Source of the DNA: Caulobacter sp. 17J80-11
GTDB taxonomy: Bacteria; Pseudomonadota; Alphaproteobacteria; Caulobacterales; Caulobacteraceae
Reading direction: 5' to 3'
Assembly (NCBI RefSeq): GCF_014349105.1
Contig: NZ_JACSJI010000004.1
Coordinates: 186,001-250,000 of the forward strand
DNA length: 64,000 bases
This document shows positions 1-6,867 of this stretch, piece after piece. The stretch's first letter is position 1, and the number at the start of each line of letters is the position of its first letter. The translations under genes and the position numbers were made by a program. The notes under the pieces were generated by a model that saw nothing but the letters and a program-made list of their open reading frames with translations, did no database searches and had not been told where the DNA came from.

Positions 1-1
1 A

Positions 2-157
2 TGCCCTCGGTGCCAGCTCCAGGTCCATAGCAAGGACGGCTATCGGAAGTTCGGCGAAGCCCCCTCAAAGCTGTGCGAGCGGTGCGGTCGGACCCGAGTT
101 GGAGTTTGGTCCCTTCAATATCTGATCAAGCCTGAGCCTTGGCAGGATCGCCCCTGA
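2..157 (+). CDS. 3' end of a zinc-ribbon-like protein (partial)
   Basis: An open frame enters from the left edge and stops at TGA 155-157, leaving 51 codons. The visible tail carries a CPRC motif at the first four residues and CERC at residues 25-28, a two-knuckle arrangement typical of a zinc ribbon. The basic, aromatic-rich end reads naturally as protein. A REP1 hairpin begins 6 bases after the stop. The start and the rest of the protein are outside the window, so function cannot be assigned. Confidence 0.6.
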   Translation, partial: CPRCQLQVHSKDGYRKFGEAPSKLCERCGRTRVGVWSLQYLIKPEPWQDRP

Positions 158-163
158 GGTGGG

Positions 164-194
164 GAATGTCCGCTATGGGTCGAAAGCGGACATC
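164..194 (+). repeat. REP1 hairpin copy 1
   Basis: The stem is GTCCGCTAT/AAAGCGGAC around loop GGGTCG. It sits 6 bases after the zinc-ribbon stop. Confidence 0.85.
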
Positions 195-233
195 CGCTGG
201 ATGTAAAACCTGAGAGGGCACCGGGAGGGGGAA

Positions 234-590
234 GTGAGCTGGTTCGGTAAGATGTTCGGGGTGCGACAGGCGTCGCCGCCTTACGTGTCCCTGATCCTGG
301 GCGGCGAATGGCGGGTAAAAAACGCCGCGCCCCTCAAATCCAAGCTCAGCCGGCTCGGAATACAGACGAAACGGGAGGGCTCCGCGCTGCTCCTTCGTTT
401 CGGCCCCGAAAAGACCCAGCAGGCGGAAGCGGCTCGACAGCTGATTGGCCTGGGGGTCGCGTTCAGTGCGGGGCCGGCGTCTCCGTCGGACGTGCTGGGC
501 CTGCTCCAGGCTGAGGGCCTGCTCGGAGAGCCGTACACCGAGATTTATTGGAGCGGCCCAGCCGAGTGGCACACTCGAACTGTGGGATAG
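234..590 (+). CDS. Hypothetical protein, 118 aa
   Basis: I do not recognise the family. The frame starts at GTG 234 with a purine-rich GGGAGGGGG just upstream, which supports that start over internal ATGs. The protein is soluble, with a short basic N-terminus followed by an alternating beta/alpha pattern, and has no signal peptide or membrane span. The stop is 3 bases from a REP1 hairpin, as for most genes in this cluster. It is a stand-alone gene on the plus strand. Confidence 0.65.
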   Translation: MSWFGKMFGVRQASPPYVSLILGGEWRVKNAAPLKSKLSRLGIQTKREGSALLLRFGPEKTQQAEAARQLIGLGVAFSAGPASPSDVLGLLQAEGLLGEPYTEIYWSGPAEWHTRTVG

Positions 591-593
591 CGA

Positions 594-623
594 GAATGTC
601 CGCTTTGGGTCGAAAGCGGACGT
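594..623 (+). repeat. REP1 hairpin copy 2
   Basis: This copy has the consensus stem GTCCGCTTT/AAAGCGGAC. It starts 3 bases after the stop of the 118-aa gene. Confidence 0.9.
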
Positions 624-668
624 TTGCTCGGGGTGGAAGGCGGTCAGCGGCACCGCTACGCTCGCAAG

Positions 669-1013
669 ATGAACACCCTGGCTCGCGAGCAATTCGTACA
701 AGCCGCCCGGCAGCATGGGCAATTCGTCCGTGAGGGCGACGCGACAGGGTCGAATGCTGCCTACAGCCAACTGAGTTCTGCACTGCCGAAACTGAGGGCG
801 GAGCCTGATGCCGGCGCGTCATTCTTGATGGATCTTCTCTCTGAGAGTGACCCGTCTGTGGTGACCTGGGCCGCCCTATACCTACTGCCATTCGATGAGA
901 GAGCTTCGATAGCGGCTCTTGAGAAAGTGGCCGAGAGCGGCATCCCGCGCCTCGCGCTCAATGCCGCTATGACGCTGAAAGAGTGGCGGGCGGGCAGGCT
1001 GAAGATTGATTAG
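669..1013 (+). CDS. DUF2019-like helical repeat protein, 114 aa
   Basis: The frame could open at 624, but that would start inside the REP1 flank. ATG 669 gives the natural N-terminus MNTLAREQF. The protein is all-helical and resembles DUF2019, small HEAT-repeat-like proteins of unknown role: an N-terminal helix followed by two helix pairs in which charged and hydrophobic residues alternate (LPFDERASIAALEKVAE). There is no signal peptide. It converges on the small membrane protein at 1069-1275, and a single REP1 hairpin lies between the two stop codons. Family assignment is from memory of the pattern. Confidence 0.65.
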   Translation: MNTLAREQFVQAARQHGQFVREGDATGSNAAYSQLSSALPKLRAEPDAGASFLMDLLSESDPSVVTWAALYLLPFDERASIAALEKVAESGIPRLALNAAMTLKEWRAGRLKID

Positions 1014-1036
1014 AAGCGTCACGCCTATGCAGGGCG

Positions 1037-1066
1037 GAATGTCCGCTTTGGGTCGAAAGCGGACAC
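1037..1066 (+). repeat. REP1 hairpin copy 3
   Basis: This consensus copy lies between two convergent genes, 23 bases from one stop and 2 bases from the other. It could act as a shared bidirectional 3' hairpin. Confidence 0.9.
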
Positions 1067-1068
1067 GG

Positions 1069-1275
1069 CTAACAGCCGGCGCCGCTCAGCCGGGCGCATC
1101 CGTCAAGATAGGCGAGGAATTCCAATACCCACCAAGCTAGGAAGAACAGCGGCGCGGTGAGAGTGACCCAGAGGCCCTTCCATCGCTGCCGTCGCACTCT
1201 GTGCGCGATGAGGAAAAGCCAGGCGCCGGCAAGCGCGAGGGCTGTCCCGTACTGATAGAGCGCTACCCAGTTCAT
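1069..1275 (-). CDS. Small membrane protein, 68 aa, two spans
   Basis: ATG at 1273-1275 on the minus strand starts a 68-residue protein with hydrophobic spans at about residues 4-24 and 35-55. A basic loop (HRVRRQRWK) between them suggests both termini face out. AGGATCGCAGG precedes the start. The stop codon is 2 bases from REP1 copy 3. No family is recognised; the membrane location is inferred from hydropathy only. Confidence 0.55.
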   Translation of the reverse strand: MNWVALYQYGTALALAGAWLFLIAHRVRRQRWKGLWVTLTAPLFFLAWWVLEFLAYLDGCARLSGAGC

Positions 1276-1355
1276 CCTGCGATCCTACTCGGTCGCGTTC
1301 TTGACCGTGAAGGTCGCCTCCGCTCGGTGAGCTATTCGCAAGGGCGCTAGACCGC

Positions 1356-1385
1356 GAATGTCAGCTTTGGGTCGAAAGCGGACAA
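1356..1385 (+). repeat. REP1 hairpin copy 4
   Basis: The left arm has one change (GTCAGCTTT). It sits 8 bases downstream of the 58-aa gene on the minus strand. Confidence 0.85.
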
Positions 1386-1393
1386 ATGTCAGG

Positions 1394-1570
1394 TCAGCGT
1401 GGCTGCAGAGCTGCCGCGACAGCTTTCCAGCAACGGTGCTCGTCCGGTTTGCCGTCCTCCATCGCCTTCTCAGCCATGCACACAGCATAGCTCCAGGCGG
1501 TTCTGCCGTGCGAAGCTTCAAGCTCGTGGGCTCGACGGTCGACTTCCACATAGAACAGTTCGCGGTCCAT
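1394..1570 (-). CDS. Small soluble protein, 58 aa
   Basis: This gene is below usual ORF-length cut-offs. ATG at 1568-1570 and stop at 1394-1396 on the minus strand encode 58 residues beginning MDRELFYVEVDRRA and ending AVAAALQPR. The composition (charged, helical, with a tryptophan near the end) is protein-like, and the codons keep high GC at third positions. It resembles short helical proteins seen widely in alphaproteobacteria, but I cannot name a family. REP1 copy 4 lies just past its stop. Confidence 0.6.
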   Translation of the reverse strand: MDRELFYVEVDRRAHELEASHGRTAWSYAVCMAEKAMEDGKPDEHRCWKAVAAALQPR

Positions 1571-1594
1571 GCGGCCTGATTAGAGTGCTGCTGC

Positions 1595-1623
1595 GATGTC
1601 CGCTATGGGGCGAAAGCGGACAA
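1595..1623 (+). repeat. REP1 hairpin copy 5
   Basis: A variant stem (CGCTAT, loop GGGGCG). The TAG stop of the minus-strand gene at 1603 lies inside this copy. Confidence 0.85.
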
Positions 1624-1926
1624 CGGAACGAACCTGGCGACAACGCTTCCCGCGATCGCCAGAATGAAGAACAGCGTGAAGGCGTCCCAACTACGATCGC
1701 TCTTCGCGTTCTTTCGTATGAGGTATCGCCGCACCAGATAGGCCACCAGGGCGACAATCAGACTGATCACGATGGTTGCGAGGATCAAACCGGTCGTCGC
1801 GCCGCTTCGCTCCTCAGGAGCGAGGTCCGGCGCATGCATGCGGGAATTGAGAGCGACGGACGCGGGTAAGAGAAACGCGATCACCGCACCGAGCCCAAGG
1901 CTCAGGTCCTTTGGTTTGTTGGCCAT
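1603..1926 (-). CDS. Membrane protein, 107 aa, three spans
   Basis: The longer frame begins at 1938, but ATG 1926 (MANKPKDLS) is the more natural start. Hydrophobic segments lie at about residues 10-28, 46-66 and 83-103, with a basic loop (RRYLIRKNAK) before the third. The last residues and the stop codon are encoded by REP1 copy 5, so the repeat has probably replaced or truncated the original C-terminus. The function is unknown. Confidence 0.6.
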   Translation of the reverse strand: MANKPKDLSLGLGAVIAFLLPASVALNSRMHAPDLAPEERSGATTGLILATIVISLIVALVAYLVRRYLIRKNAKSDRSWDAFTLFFILAIAGSVVARFVPLSAFAP

Positions 1927-2012
1927 GCCCCCTCCCAAGTCCGCCTCGCACCGGCCGCTTCAATGTCAGTCAGCACAGCAGGCGAATGATACGTGACCGT
2001 ACCTCCGGCGAC

Positions 2013-2040
2013 GAAGGTCCGCTATGGGTCGAAAGCGGAC
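2013..2040 (+). repeat. REP1 hairpin copy 6
   Basis: This copy directly abuts the stop codon (2041-2043) of the minus-strand gene 2041-2487. Confidence 0.85.
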
Positions 2041-2487
2041 CTAACTGACGCGCCGCTCAAGGACCGCACTTCCGGGGCCGCCCGCGACCAACCGCTTAAG
2101 TTCACGGGCAAACTGCGCGACCTCATTGTAGCCGACGAGGAACCAGGTCGTGACCGCACGGCGGCGCGCGTAAGGGTCCGCGTTTTCCGCGGGCTCAGCC
2201 AGGCTGACGCTGACAGAAAGAGAACCTAATGCGTCGTGGGGCGCGACCAGCAGGCCCACGTGCCGTTCCTTCAGCCCCCCCCGCTTTGTGTCGTCCCAAT
2301 ACCCTCCTTCGAGCCTTGGAAGGTCAGCCTTATCAAGCGGATATCGCTCAAGCGCGTCACAGAACGCGTTGAGCTGGTCCTCACTGAACCAGGCGGCTCC
2401 CGTGCCGGCGTAGTCACCTTGAACGGTGATCAGGAGTTCGCCCGTGCCGTCGTCGTCAGGTTCGTAGCGGGCAGTCAAACTGTGCAT
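2041..2487 (-). CDS. Hypothetical protein, 148 aa
   Basis: The open frame extends to 2607, but that extension runs through two REP1 copies. ATG 2487 (MHSLTARYEPDDD) is the plausible start. The protein is acidic and mixed alpha/beta, with a strand-rich N-terminus (GELLITVQGDY), a central helix and a C-terminal segment ending in a basic helix. No signal peptide, membrane span or known motif is seen. Its stop codon is formed at the edge of REP1 copy 6. It is divergent from the kinase gene to the right. Confidence 0.6.
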   Translation of the reverse strand: MHSLTARYEPDDDGTGELLITVQGDYAGTGAAWFSEDQLNAFCDALERYPLDKADLPRLEGGYWDDTKRGGLKERHVGLLVAPHDALGSLSVSVSLAEPAENADPYARRRAVTTWFLVGYNEVAQFARELKRLVAGGPGSAVLERRVS

Positions 2488-2540
2488 GATGCAGCCATAC
2501 CGAAAGCGCTGACGCTCGCCTACCGGTGACACGATCTGTC

Positions 2541-2571
2541 GAAATGTCCGCAATGGGTCGAAAGCGGACAT
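2541..2571 (+). repeat. REP1 hairpin copy 7
   Basis: This is the first of a tandem pair upstream of the kinase and of the 148-aa gene, so it is not in a 3' position. Stem GTCCGCAAT/AAAGCGGAC. Confidence 0.85.
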
Positions 2572-2575
2572 CAGC

Positions 2576-2605
2576 GAATGTCCGCTCGGGGGTTGAGCGG
2601 ACATC
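2576..2605 (+). repeat. REP1 hairpin copy 8 (variant loop)
   Basis: This second copy lies 4 bases after copy 7. It has the shorter-stem variant GTCCGCT/AGCGGAC with a larger G-rich loop. Confidence 0.8.
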
Positions 2606-2652
2606 ACCTATGCGAGCCCCACGGCAGGCGCGACCGCGGCGACCAGCACCGG

Positions 2653-2724
2653 CCCTAGGGGCCTCGTCGCGCGCCTCGGGGTAAGGCCCGATACAGGTCC
2701 CCGCCCCGATGTGGGAGCCTGCCG
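2653..2724 (+). promoter_or_regulatory. Conserved non-coding element, copy A
   Basis: A ~72-bp stretch containing CTAGGGG, GTCGCG, GGTAAGGCCCGAT and TGTGGGAGCCT closely matches a second stretch at 4991-5063 on the same strand. It sits 47 bases before the kinase start and is probably a promoter or leader. The regulator is unknown. Confidence 0.5.
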
Positions 2725-2770
2725 GCCTGCGCAGTCCCGCTCTCGGCGGTCCGCCGCCGCCCGGAACTCG

Positions 2771-4606
2771 ATGATGAGGTTCGAACTCCGTCAGTTGGGT
2801 CTGCCGACCGCGATGCTCGGGCTGGGGCTGTGGGTCGGGCGACGGCTGTCGCATCCGATCGTGCGGAAGGACCTCGTTTCGGCGGAGCTCGAGCGGGAGC
2901 GGATGCGGCTCCGCGACGTGGTCGAAGGCCTGGGCGACGTGTTTTACGCGCTGGACCGCGACTGGCGCTTCACCCTGGTCAACGCCGCGGCCGAACGGTT
3001 CGTCCGCCGCGAGCGGGAGAACGGCATAGGCCAGGTGATCTGGGAGGTCTTTCCCGCCTTGATCGGAACCGAGTTCGAAACCCGGTTGCGGCGCGTTGCG
3101 GCGACCGGCGAGCCGGAGACGTTCGAGGCGGCGTCGACGCTACGGCCGGGAGCCTGGGTGGAATCACGCGTGTTTCCCACCCCCGAAGGGGTCGCCGTCT
3201 GGCTGCGCGACCTCACCGACCGGCGGCGGGCGGAGGCCGCCCTGCGACATAGCGAAGAACGTCGCGCCCTGGCCATGGAGGCGGCGGACATCGGCTCCTG
3301 GGATTTCGACCTGCTTACCGGCGCGCTGGTTTGGGACGACCGGTGCAAGGCCCTGTTCGGCATGCCTCCGGAGGTCGAGCCGACGCCGGAGTTCTGGAAC
3401 GAAAGCCTGCATCCGGCCGACAGCGACCGTGTGGCGTCCCTGGTCGCCCGGGCGCTCGATCCCGCCGGCGACGGGCGCTACGAGGCGGAGTTCCGGGTGC
3501 GGGGCCTGGACGGGGTCGAACGCTCGATCTGCGCCACCGGCAAGGTCCTGTTCGAGGCCGGCCGCGCTGTTCGGTTCATCGGCACGGCGATCGACGTCAG
3601 CGAGCGCAAGCGCGCGGAAGCCGCCCTGCGCGAGAGCGAGGAGCGCCGGGCGCTGGCGATGGAGGTCGCCGACATCGGCGCCTGGGAGTACGATCCCGAG
3701 GCGCGCGTGTTGACCGGCGACGCCCGGGCCATGTCGATGCTGGGGCTGGCGCCAGAAGACAAGGCTCCCTACCAGACCTGGGCCGACCGCGTGCATCCCG
3801 ACGACCGCGCCGAGGCCGAGGCGGCGGTGGCCGCCGCCCTGGACCCCGCCGGCGACGGCGAACTCCACGCCGAGGTCCGGATGATCAGTCCGGTCGACGG
3901 ACGCGAGCGCTGGATCTCGGAGATCGGCAAGACGGTGTTCGAGGCCGGCCGGGCGCGGCGATTGATCGGCACGGTGGTCGACGTGACCGAGCGCAAGCAG
4001 GCCGAGCAGCACCGCGAGTTGCTGGTCAACGAGCTGAACCACCGGGTGAAGAACTCGCTCGCCACCGTCCAGGCCATCGCCCGCCAGACCCTGAAGAGCG
4101 AGGCGGACCCGGTCGAGGCCCGCGCCAGCTTCACCGCCCGGATCATCGCCCTGGCGCGCGCCCACGACGTACTGACCCGCCGCAGCTGGGAGGGCGCGCA
4201 ACTCGGCGAGGTCGTCGACGCCGCGGTCAGGCCCTACTGCCTGGACGACCCCGGCCGGGTCCGCCGCGACGGGCCGAGGCTGGAGCTCTCGACCAAGGCG
4301 GCGCTGGCCCTGTCCATGGCCCTGTTCGAACTCGCCTCCAACGCCGCCAAGTACGGCGCGCTGAGCGTCGAGGGCGGCGGCGTGGAGCTGACCTGGCGGA
4401 TCGAGGAAGAGCGGTTCCGCCTGACCTGGCGCGAACGCGGCGGCCCGCCCGTGACCGCGCCGCGCCGCCGCGGCTTCGGCTCGCGCCTGATCGAGCAGGG
4501 GTTGGCCGGCGAACTCGGCGGCGAGGCCAGCCTGGTCTACGCACCGGAAGGCGTGGTCTGCACCCTCGACGCGCCCATGTCCGCGATCATGGGGGCCCGC
4601 CGATGA
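2771..4606 (+). CDS. HWE-family sensor histidine kinase with three PAS domains
   Basis: This predicted cytosolic sensor autophosphorylates on histidine. The chosen ATG 2771 (MMRFELRQL) gives 611 aa; an in-frame ATG at 2711 lies in the conserved upstream element. PAS-type sensory domains occupy roughly residues 40-145, 150-280 and 285-410. The second and third are near-duplicates with matching SEERRALAME and DPAGDG motifs. The phosphoacceptor is His424 in ELNHRVKNSLATVQAIA, and the N-box is ELASNAAKYGAL around Asn524. These features fit the HWE kinase family, which often feeds the general stress response or single-domain receivers. The stop overlaps the ATG of the next gene by the ATGA arrangement, so the two are translationally coupled. 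No transmembrane segment is clear beyond a weak N-terminal stretch. Confidence 0.9.
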   Translation: MMRFELRQLGLPTAMLGLGLWVGRRLSHPIVRKDLVSAELERERMRLRDVVEGLGDVFYALDRDWRFTLVNAAAERFVRRERENGIGQVIWEVFPALIGTEFETRLRRVAATGEPETFEAASTLRPGAWVESRVFPTPEGVAVWLRDLTDRRRAEAALRHSEERRALAMEAADIGSWDFDLLTGALVWDDRCKALFGMPPEVEPTPEFWNESLHPADSDRVASLVARALDPAGDGRYEAEFRVRGLDGVERSICATGKVLFEAGRAVRFIGTAIDVSERKRAEAALRESEERRALAMEVADIGAWEYDPEARVLTGDARAMSMLGLAPEDKAPYQTWADRVHPDDRAEAEAAVAAALDPAGDGELHAEVRMISPVDGRERWISEIGKTVFEAGRARRLIGTVVDVTERKQAEQHRELLVNELNHRVKNSLATVQAIARQTLKSEADPVEARASFTARIIALARAHDVLTRRSWEGAQLGEVVDAAVRPYCLDDPGRVRRDGPRLELSTKAALALSMALFELASNAAKYGALSVEGGGVELTWRIEEERFRLTWRERGGPPVTAPRRRGFGSRLIEQGLAGELGGEASLVYAPEGVVCTLDAPMSAIMGARR

Positions 4607-4962
4607 CCACCTCCAGGCCGCTGCGCGTGCTGGTGGTGGAGGACGAGATGATGGTCGCCCTGTTGATCGAGGACATGTTGGCCGACCTCGGCCATCAGGC
4701 GGTCGGACCGGCGCTGCGCCTGGACGAGGCGCTCGAACTCGCCCGCACGGAGTCGTTCGACGCGGCGATGCTCGACGTCAATCTCGGCGAAGCCAAGTCC
4801 TTCGCCGTCGCGGACATCCTGCGCCAGCGGAAGGTGCCGTTCTTCTTCGCCACCGGCTACGGGGTCCAGGGCCTGAGCGAGGCCTATCGGGGCGCCCAGA
4901 CGCTGGAAAAGCCGTTCGGGCCGGCCGACCTCCAGCGCGCGCTCGCCGCGGCCGCGGCGTGA
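4603..4962 (+). CDS. Single-domain response regulator (receiver only)
   Basis: This 119-residue protein is a bare receiver. Acidic residues E13/D14, phosphoacceptor D58 (AMLDVN), T84 (FATG) and K103 (LEKPF) are all in place, and there is no output domain. ATG 4603 overlaps the kinase stop, so it is very likely made together with, and phosphorylated by, the PAS/HWE kinase. Such receivers act as phosphate sinks or relay signals to another partner. The start is fixed by the overlap. Confidence 0.9.
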   Translation: MTTSRPLRVLVVEDEMMVALLIEDMLADLGHQAVGPALRLDEALELARTESFDAAMLDVNLGEAKSFAVADILRQRKVPFFFATGYGVQGLSEAYRGAQTLEKPFGPADLQRALAAAAA

Positions 4963-4990
4963 GGCCCTGGCGGTCCGCCCCGCGCGGAAG

Positions 4991-5063
4991 GTCTAGGGGA
5001 CCCGTCGCGGCGCCTCCGGGTAAGGCCCGATGCAGCGCCGTCTCTCGTTGTGGGAGCCTCCCG
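4991..5063 (+). promoter_or_regulatory. Conserved non-coding element, copy B
   Basis: This is the second copy of the 2653-2724 element, downstream of the receiver gene. It is followed by a good ribosome site (AGGAGG at about 5080) and an ATG at 5093 whose frame (MAGIKRDSAEQ) is interrupted by REP1 copy 9. This suggests a promoter whose gene was destroyed. Confidence 0.45.
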
Positions 5064-5124
5064 ACCCAGACGGTCAAGGCGAGGAGGCCGACATGGCCGG
5101 CATCAAGCGCGACAGCGCCGAGCA

Positions 5125-5152
5125 GAATGTCCGCTTTGGTCGAGAGCGGACG
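5125..5152 (+). repeat. REP1 hairpin copy 9
   Basis: This copy abuts the stop (5153-5155) of the minus-strand 68-aa gene. It also truncates the short frame that begins at 5093. Confidence 0.85.
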
Positions 5153-5359
5153 TCAACGCCAGGGGTGAGACCTGATCCGAGCATAGAACCCCGACCAGCC
5201 CTCGGGCTCCGGGTAGGTCTGCTCGGTCTGCGCGCGATCTTCTTCGGGAGAGCGGCTGAACCACTTCCAGAAATCGTTCAGGTAGTCCTCTCCGTATCCC
5301 ATTCGCCAGCCGATCCGCCCGGCGGGTAGCTCCGGATACTTCTCCCAAGGTGGGACCAT
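5153..5359 (-). CDS. Hypothetical protein, 68 aa
   Basis: ATG 5359 is preceded by GAGGATAACG, a good ribosome site, so it is preferred over the upstream ATGs at 5371/5374. The protein is rich in tryptophan, proline and tyrosine (MVPPWEKYPELPAG at the start, then WRMGYGEDYL). It is compact, with no signal or membrane segment. The stop codon lies exactly at the border of REP1 copy 9. The family is not named, but the sequence is clearly protein-like rather than a shadow frame. Confidence 0.6.
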   Translation of the reverse strand: MVPPWEKYPELPAGRIGWRMGYGEDYLNDFWKWFSRSPEEDRAQTEQTYPEPEGWSGFYARIRSHPWR

Positions 5360-5389
5360 CGTTATCCTCATCAAAGCTCGCTTCGAACC

Positions 5390-5422
5390 CTTTTGGGTCG
5401 AAAGCCGACGTCAGCTTTGGGG
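5390..5422 (+). repeat. Degenerate REP1 copy 10
   Basis: A TTTTGGGTCGAAAGCCGAC half followed by CAGCTTTGGGG. It lies 38 bases from the stop of the 164-aa secreted protein. Confidence 0.55.
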
Positions 5423-5459
5423 GGCAGGGTGGACGCCCCCCGACGAGGGCGTCCTCACG

Positions 5460-5954
5460 TCACTCGGCCAGCCAGGCGTTCAGGTCGGCCGGCTGGACTG
5501 AGCTGCACCGCTGCTCGCTCACGTCCGTCCGCGCCGGCCAGGTGCGCAGCCCGATATTGTAGTCGCCGGCGGCCCCCTGGGTCTGGAAGACCATGACGCC
5601 CTGGGTCGTCCGAGGCTCCACCACGAAATTGTAGTTCTTGGCCGCGCTGACGGACACGGGGCCGTAGACCTTCCACTTGAACCGGAAGCAGGTCGGCGTG
5701 TCGCCGGTGTTGCGGACGAACACCGCGGCGACCTGGCCGGGCGCGCCGCCGGCGTCGCTGGCCTCGACGGCGGTGACTTCCCAGCCGTCATCCTGGAACA
5801 TGGGCTGTTCCTCCAACACGAAGCGGGACGGGTCGAGGCCGGCGCCGCGGAGCACGTCCTCCGTCGCTTCCGTGGCGCTCACCTGCGCGCCGGCCGCGCT
5901 CGCCGACGCCGCCGCGATTCCAAGCGCCAGCGCGCCCACCACCCAGACCTTCAT
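5460..5954 (-). CDS. Secreted hypothetical protein, 164 aa
   Basis: The start at 5954 gives a classical signal peptide (MKVWVVGALALGIAAASASA, cleavage near AGA-Q). The mature part is about 140 residues with a beta-rich central region and two cysteines, in CFRFKWKV and QRCSSVQ, likely paired in the periplasm. I see no catalytic motif. It stands alone on the minus strand with REP1 relatives on its 3' side. A periplasmic or surface role is inferred only from the signal peptide. Confidence 0.7.
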   Translation of the reverse strand: MKVWVVGALALGIAAASASAAGAQVSATEATEDVLRGAGLDPSRFVLEEQPMFQDDGWEVTAVEASDAGGAPGQVAAVFVRNTGDTPTCFRFKWKVYGPVSVSAAKNYNFVVEPRTTQGVMVFQTQGAAGDYNIGLRTWPARTDVSEQRCSSVQPADLNAWLAE

Positions 5955-6051
5955 GCCGCTCCCCCCGCGTTCAACGCAAAACTGCTAGCGGGACGCGCGG
6001 GCGCCCGCAAGGACGGCCGCTGCCCGCGACCGCCGGCGGTCCGCCTGCCCG

Positions 6052-6073
6052 GTGAGGGTGGAAAGCGGACATT
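6052..6073 (+). repeat. Half REP1 copy 11
   Basis: Only the right half is left (GGGTGGAAAGCGGACATT-like). It lies 10 bases from the stop of the short remnant. Confidence 0.55.
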
Positions 6074-6082
6074 GCGCTCGCG

Positions 6083-6163
6083 TCAGCTGCCATCGAAGAC
6101 GCCTTCCAATTCCTCCAGCCAGTCGAGCTCGATCTGCAGCTGGCGCAGGTAGAGGCCGACCAT
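6083..6163 (-). pseudogene. Possible C-terminal gene remnant
   Basis: The minus-strand frame encodes MVGLYLRQLQIELDWLEELE plus six residues and stops at 6083. The frame stays open upstream without a start up to the REP1 at 6216-6246. The amphipathic helix resembles the tail of a regulator such as PadR. It may be the end of a gene cut by repeat insertion, but this is uncertain. Confidence 0.3.
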
Positions 6164-6215
6164 CGCGGAGGCGACGCGAGTCCGCTGCCCGGTGTCGGCC
6201 CTAATCGCATATCTC

Positions 6216-6246
6216 GAATGTCCGCTTTGGGTGGTGAGCGGACATT
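6216..6246 (+). repeat. REP1 hairpin copy 12 (variant loop)
   Basis: GGTGGTG loop variant, located upstream of the DUF5990 gene. Confidence 0.85.
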
Positions 6247-6339
6247 CAACGCTCTAGCATCGCTGAGCGAGCGACGGCGCGACTGGCGCACGGCGGCAAG
6301 CGCGCCGCGCGCCCTTCTGGTCGCGGTGGGGAGGACGCG

Positions 6340-6771
6340 ATGAATTCGAGCGGTCTGGTGCCCTTGCGGCTAATCCGCGACTCCGACATCCCCGCGACGA
6401 ACCGGAGCAACCGCCCGTACCGGTTCGGGCTGCAGGATACGAAGCAGATCGTTCTGGAAGGCAGGAGGCGCGACGACGGCGCGCTGGTCTTCGACTTCGC
6501 CCTTTCGGTCCGACCTGGAGGGGATCCTGACCGGCCGGTCTTTACGGGACGCTTTGCGAGCGGGCCTCCGAGCGACCGCTTTGTCTACCTTTCGTGGCAG
6601 CTCCTGGACGGCAGCGGATACCTCAACCGGATCAAGGCCCGGCTGGGCGGCGTCGACTGGGCCCTGGTCCGCGCGGCCCAAGCCGCCGCCCGCCCGCTGG
6701 TCGCCGACATGAGCGGCTGGACGCCTCACGACCCTCGCAAACAGGTCGAGTGGACGCTGGGATCAGATTGA
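6340..6771 (+). CDS. DUF5990 family protein, 143 aa
   Basis: ATG 6340 starts a soluble 143-residue protein whose layout matches DUF5990: a beta-rich N-terminus with LQDTKQIVLEG, then LVFDFALSVRP, the motif FTGRFASGPPSDRFVYLSW, and IKARLGGVDWALVRAA. The biochemical function of the family is not known. No signal peptide is present. It is followed after about 95 bases by an SDR gene on the same strand, possibly co-transcribed. Family naming is from recalled motif order. Confidence 0.75.
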   Translation: MNSSGLVPLRLIRDSDIPATNRSNRPYRFGLQDTKQIVLEGRRRDDGALVFDFALSVRPGGDPDRPVFTGRFASGPPSDRFVYLSWQLLDGSGYLNRIKARLGGVDWALVRAAQAAARPLVADMSGWTPHDPRKQVEWTLGSD

Positions 6772-6867
6772 GGGCTGCGCGCGACCACGAGCGGCGGCCC
6801 GGCGCGGGATCTGTCGGGCGCGCCGGCGCGTATCAGATTGCGGGAACCCGATCTCGGGCGGAAGCGC

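Larger units (their letters stand above)
5955..6339. other. Intergenic 385 bp with REP1 remnants and a gene fragment
   Basis: The stretch holds the promoter side of the secreted protein, a half REP1 (6052-6073), a short coding remnant on the minus strand (6083-6163) and a complete REP1 (6216-6246). Nothing else was recognised. Confidence 0.6.

Noticed and set aside
2488-2607. N-terminal extension of the 2041-2487 gene to 2607
   Set aside because: The extension is encoded through two REP1 copies and has no ribosome site. ATG 2487 is a better start.
3164-4201. 345-codon minus-strand frame inside the PAS/HWE kinase
   Set aside because: It is an antisense shadow with glycine/arginine-rich low-complexity sequence and no start signal.
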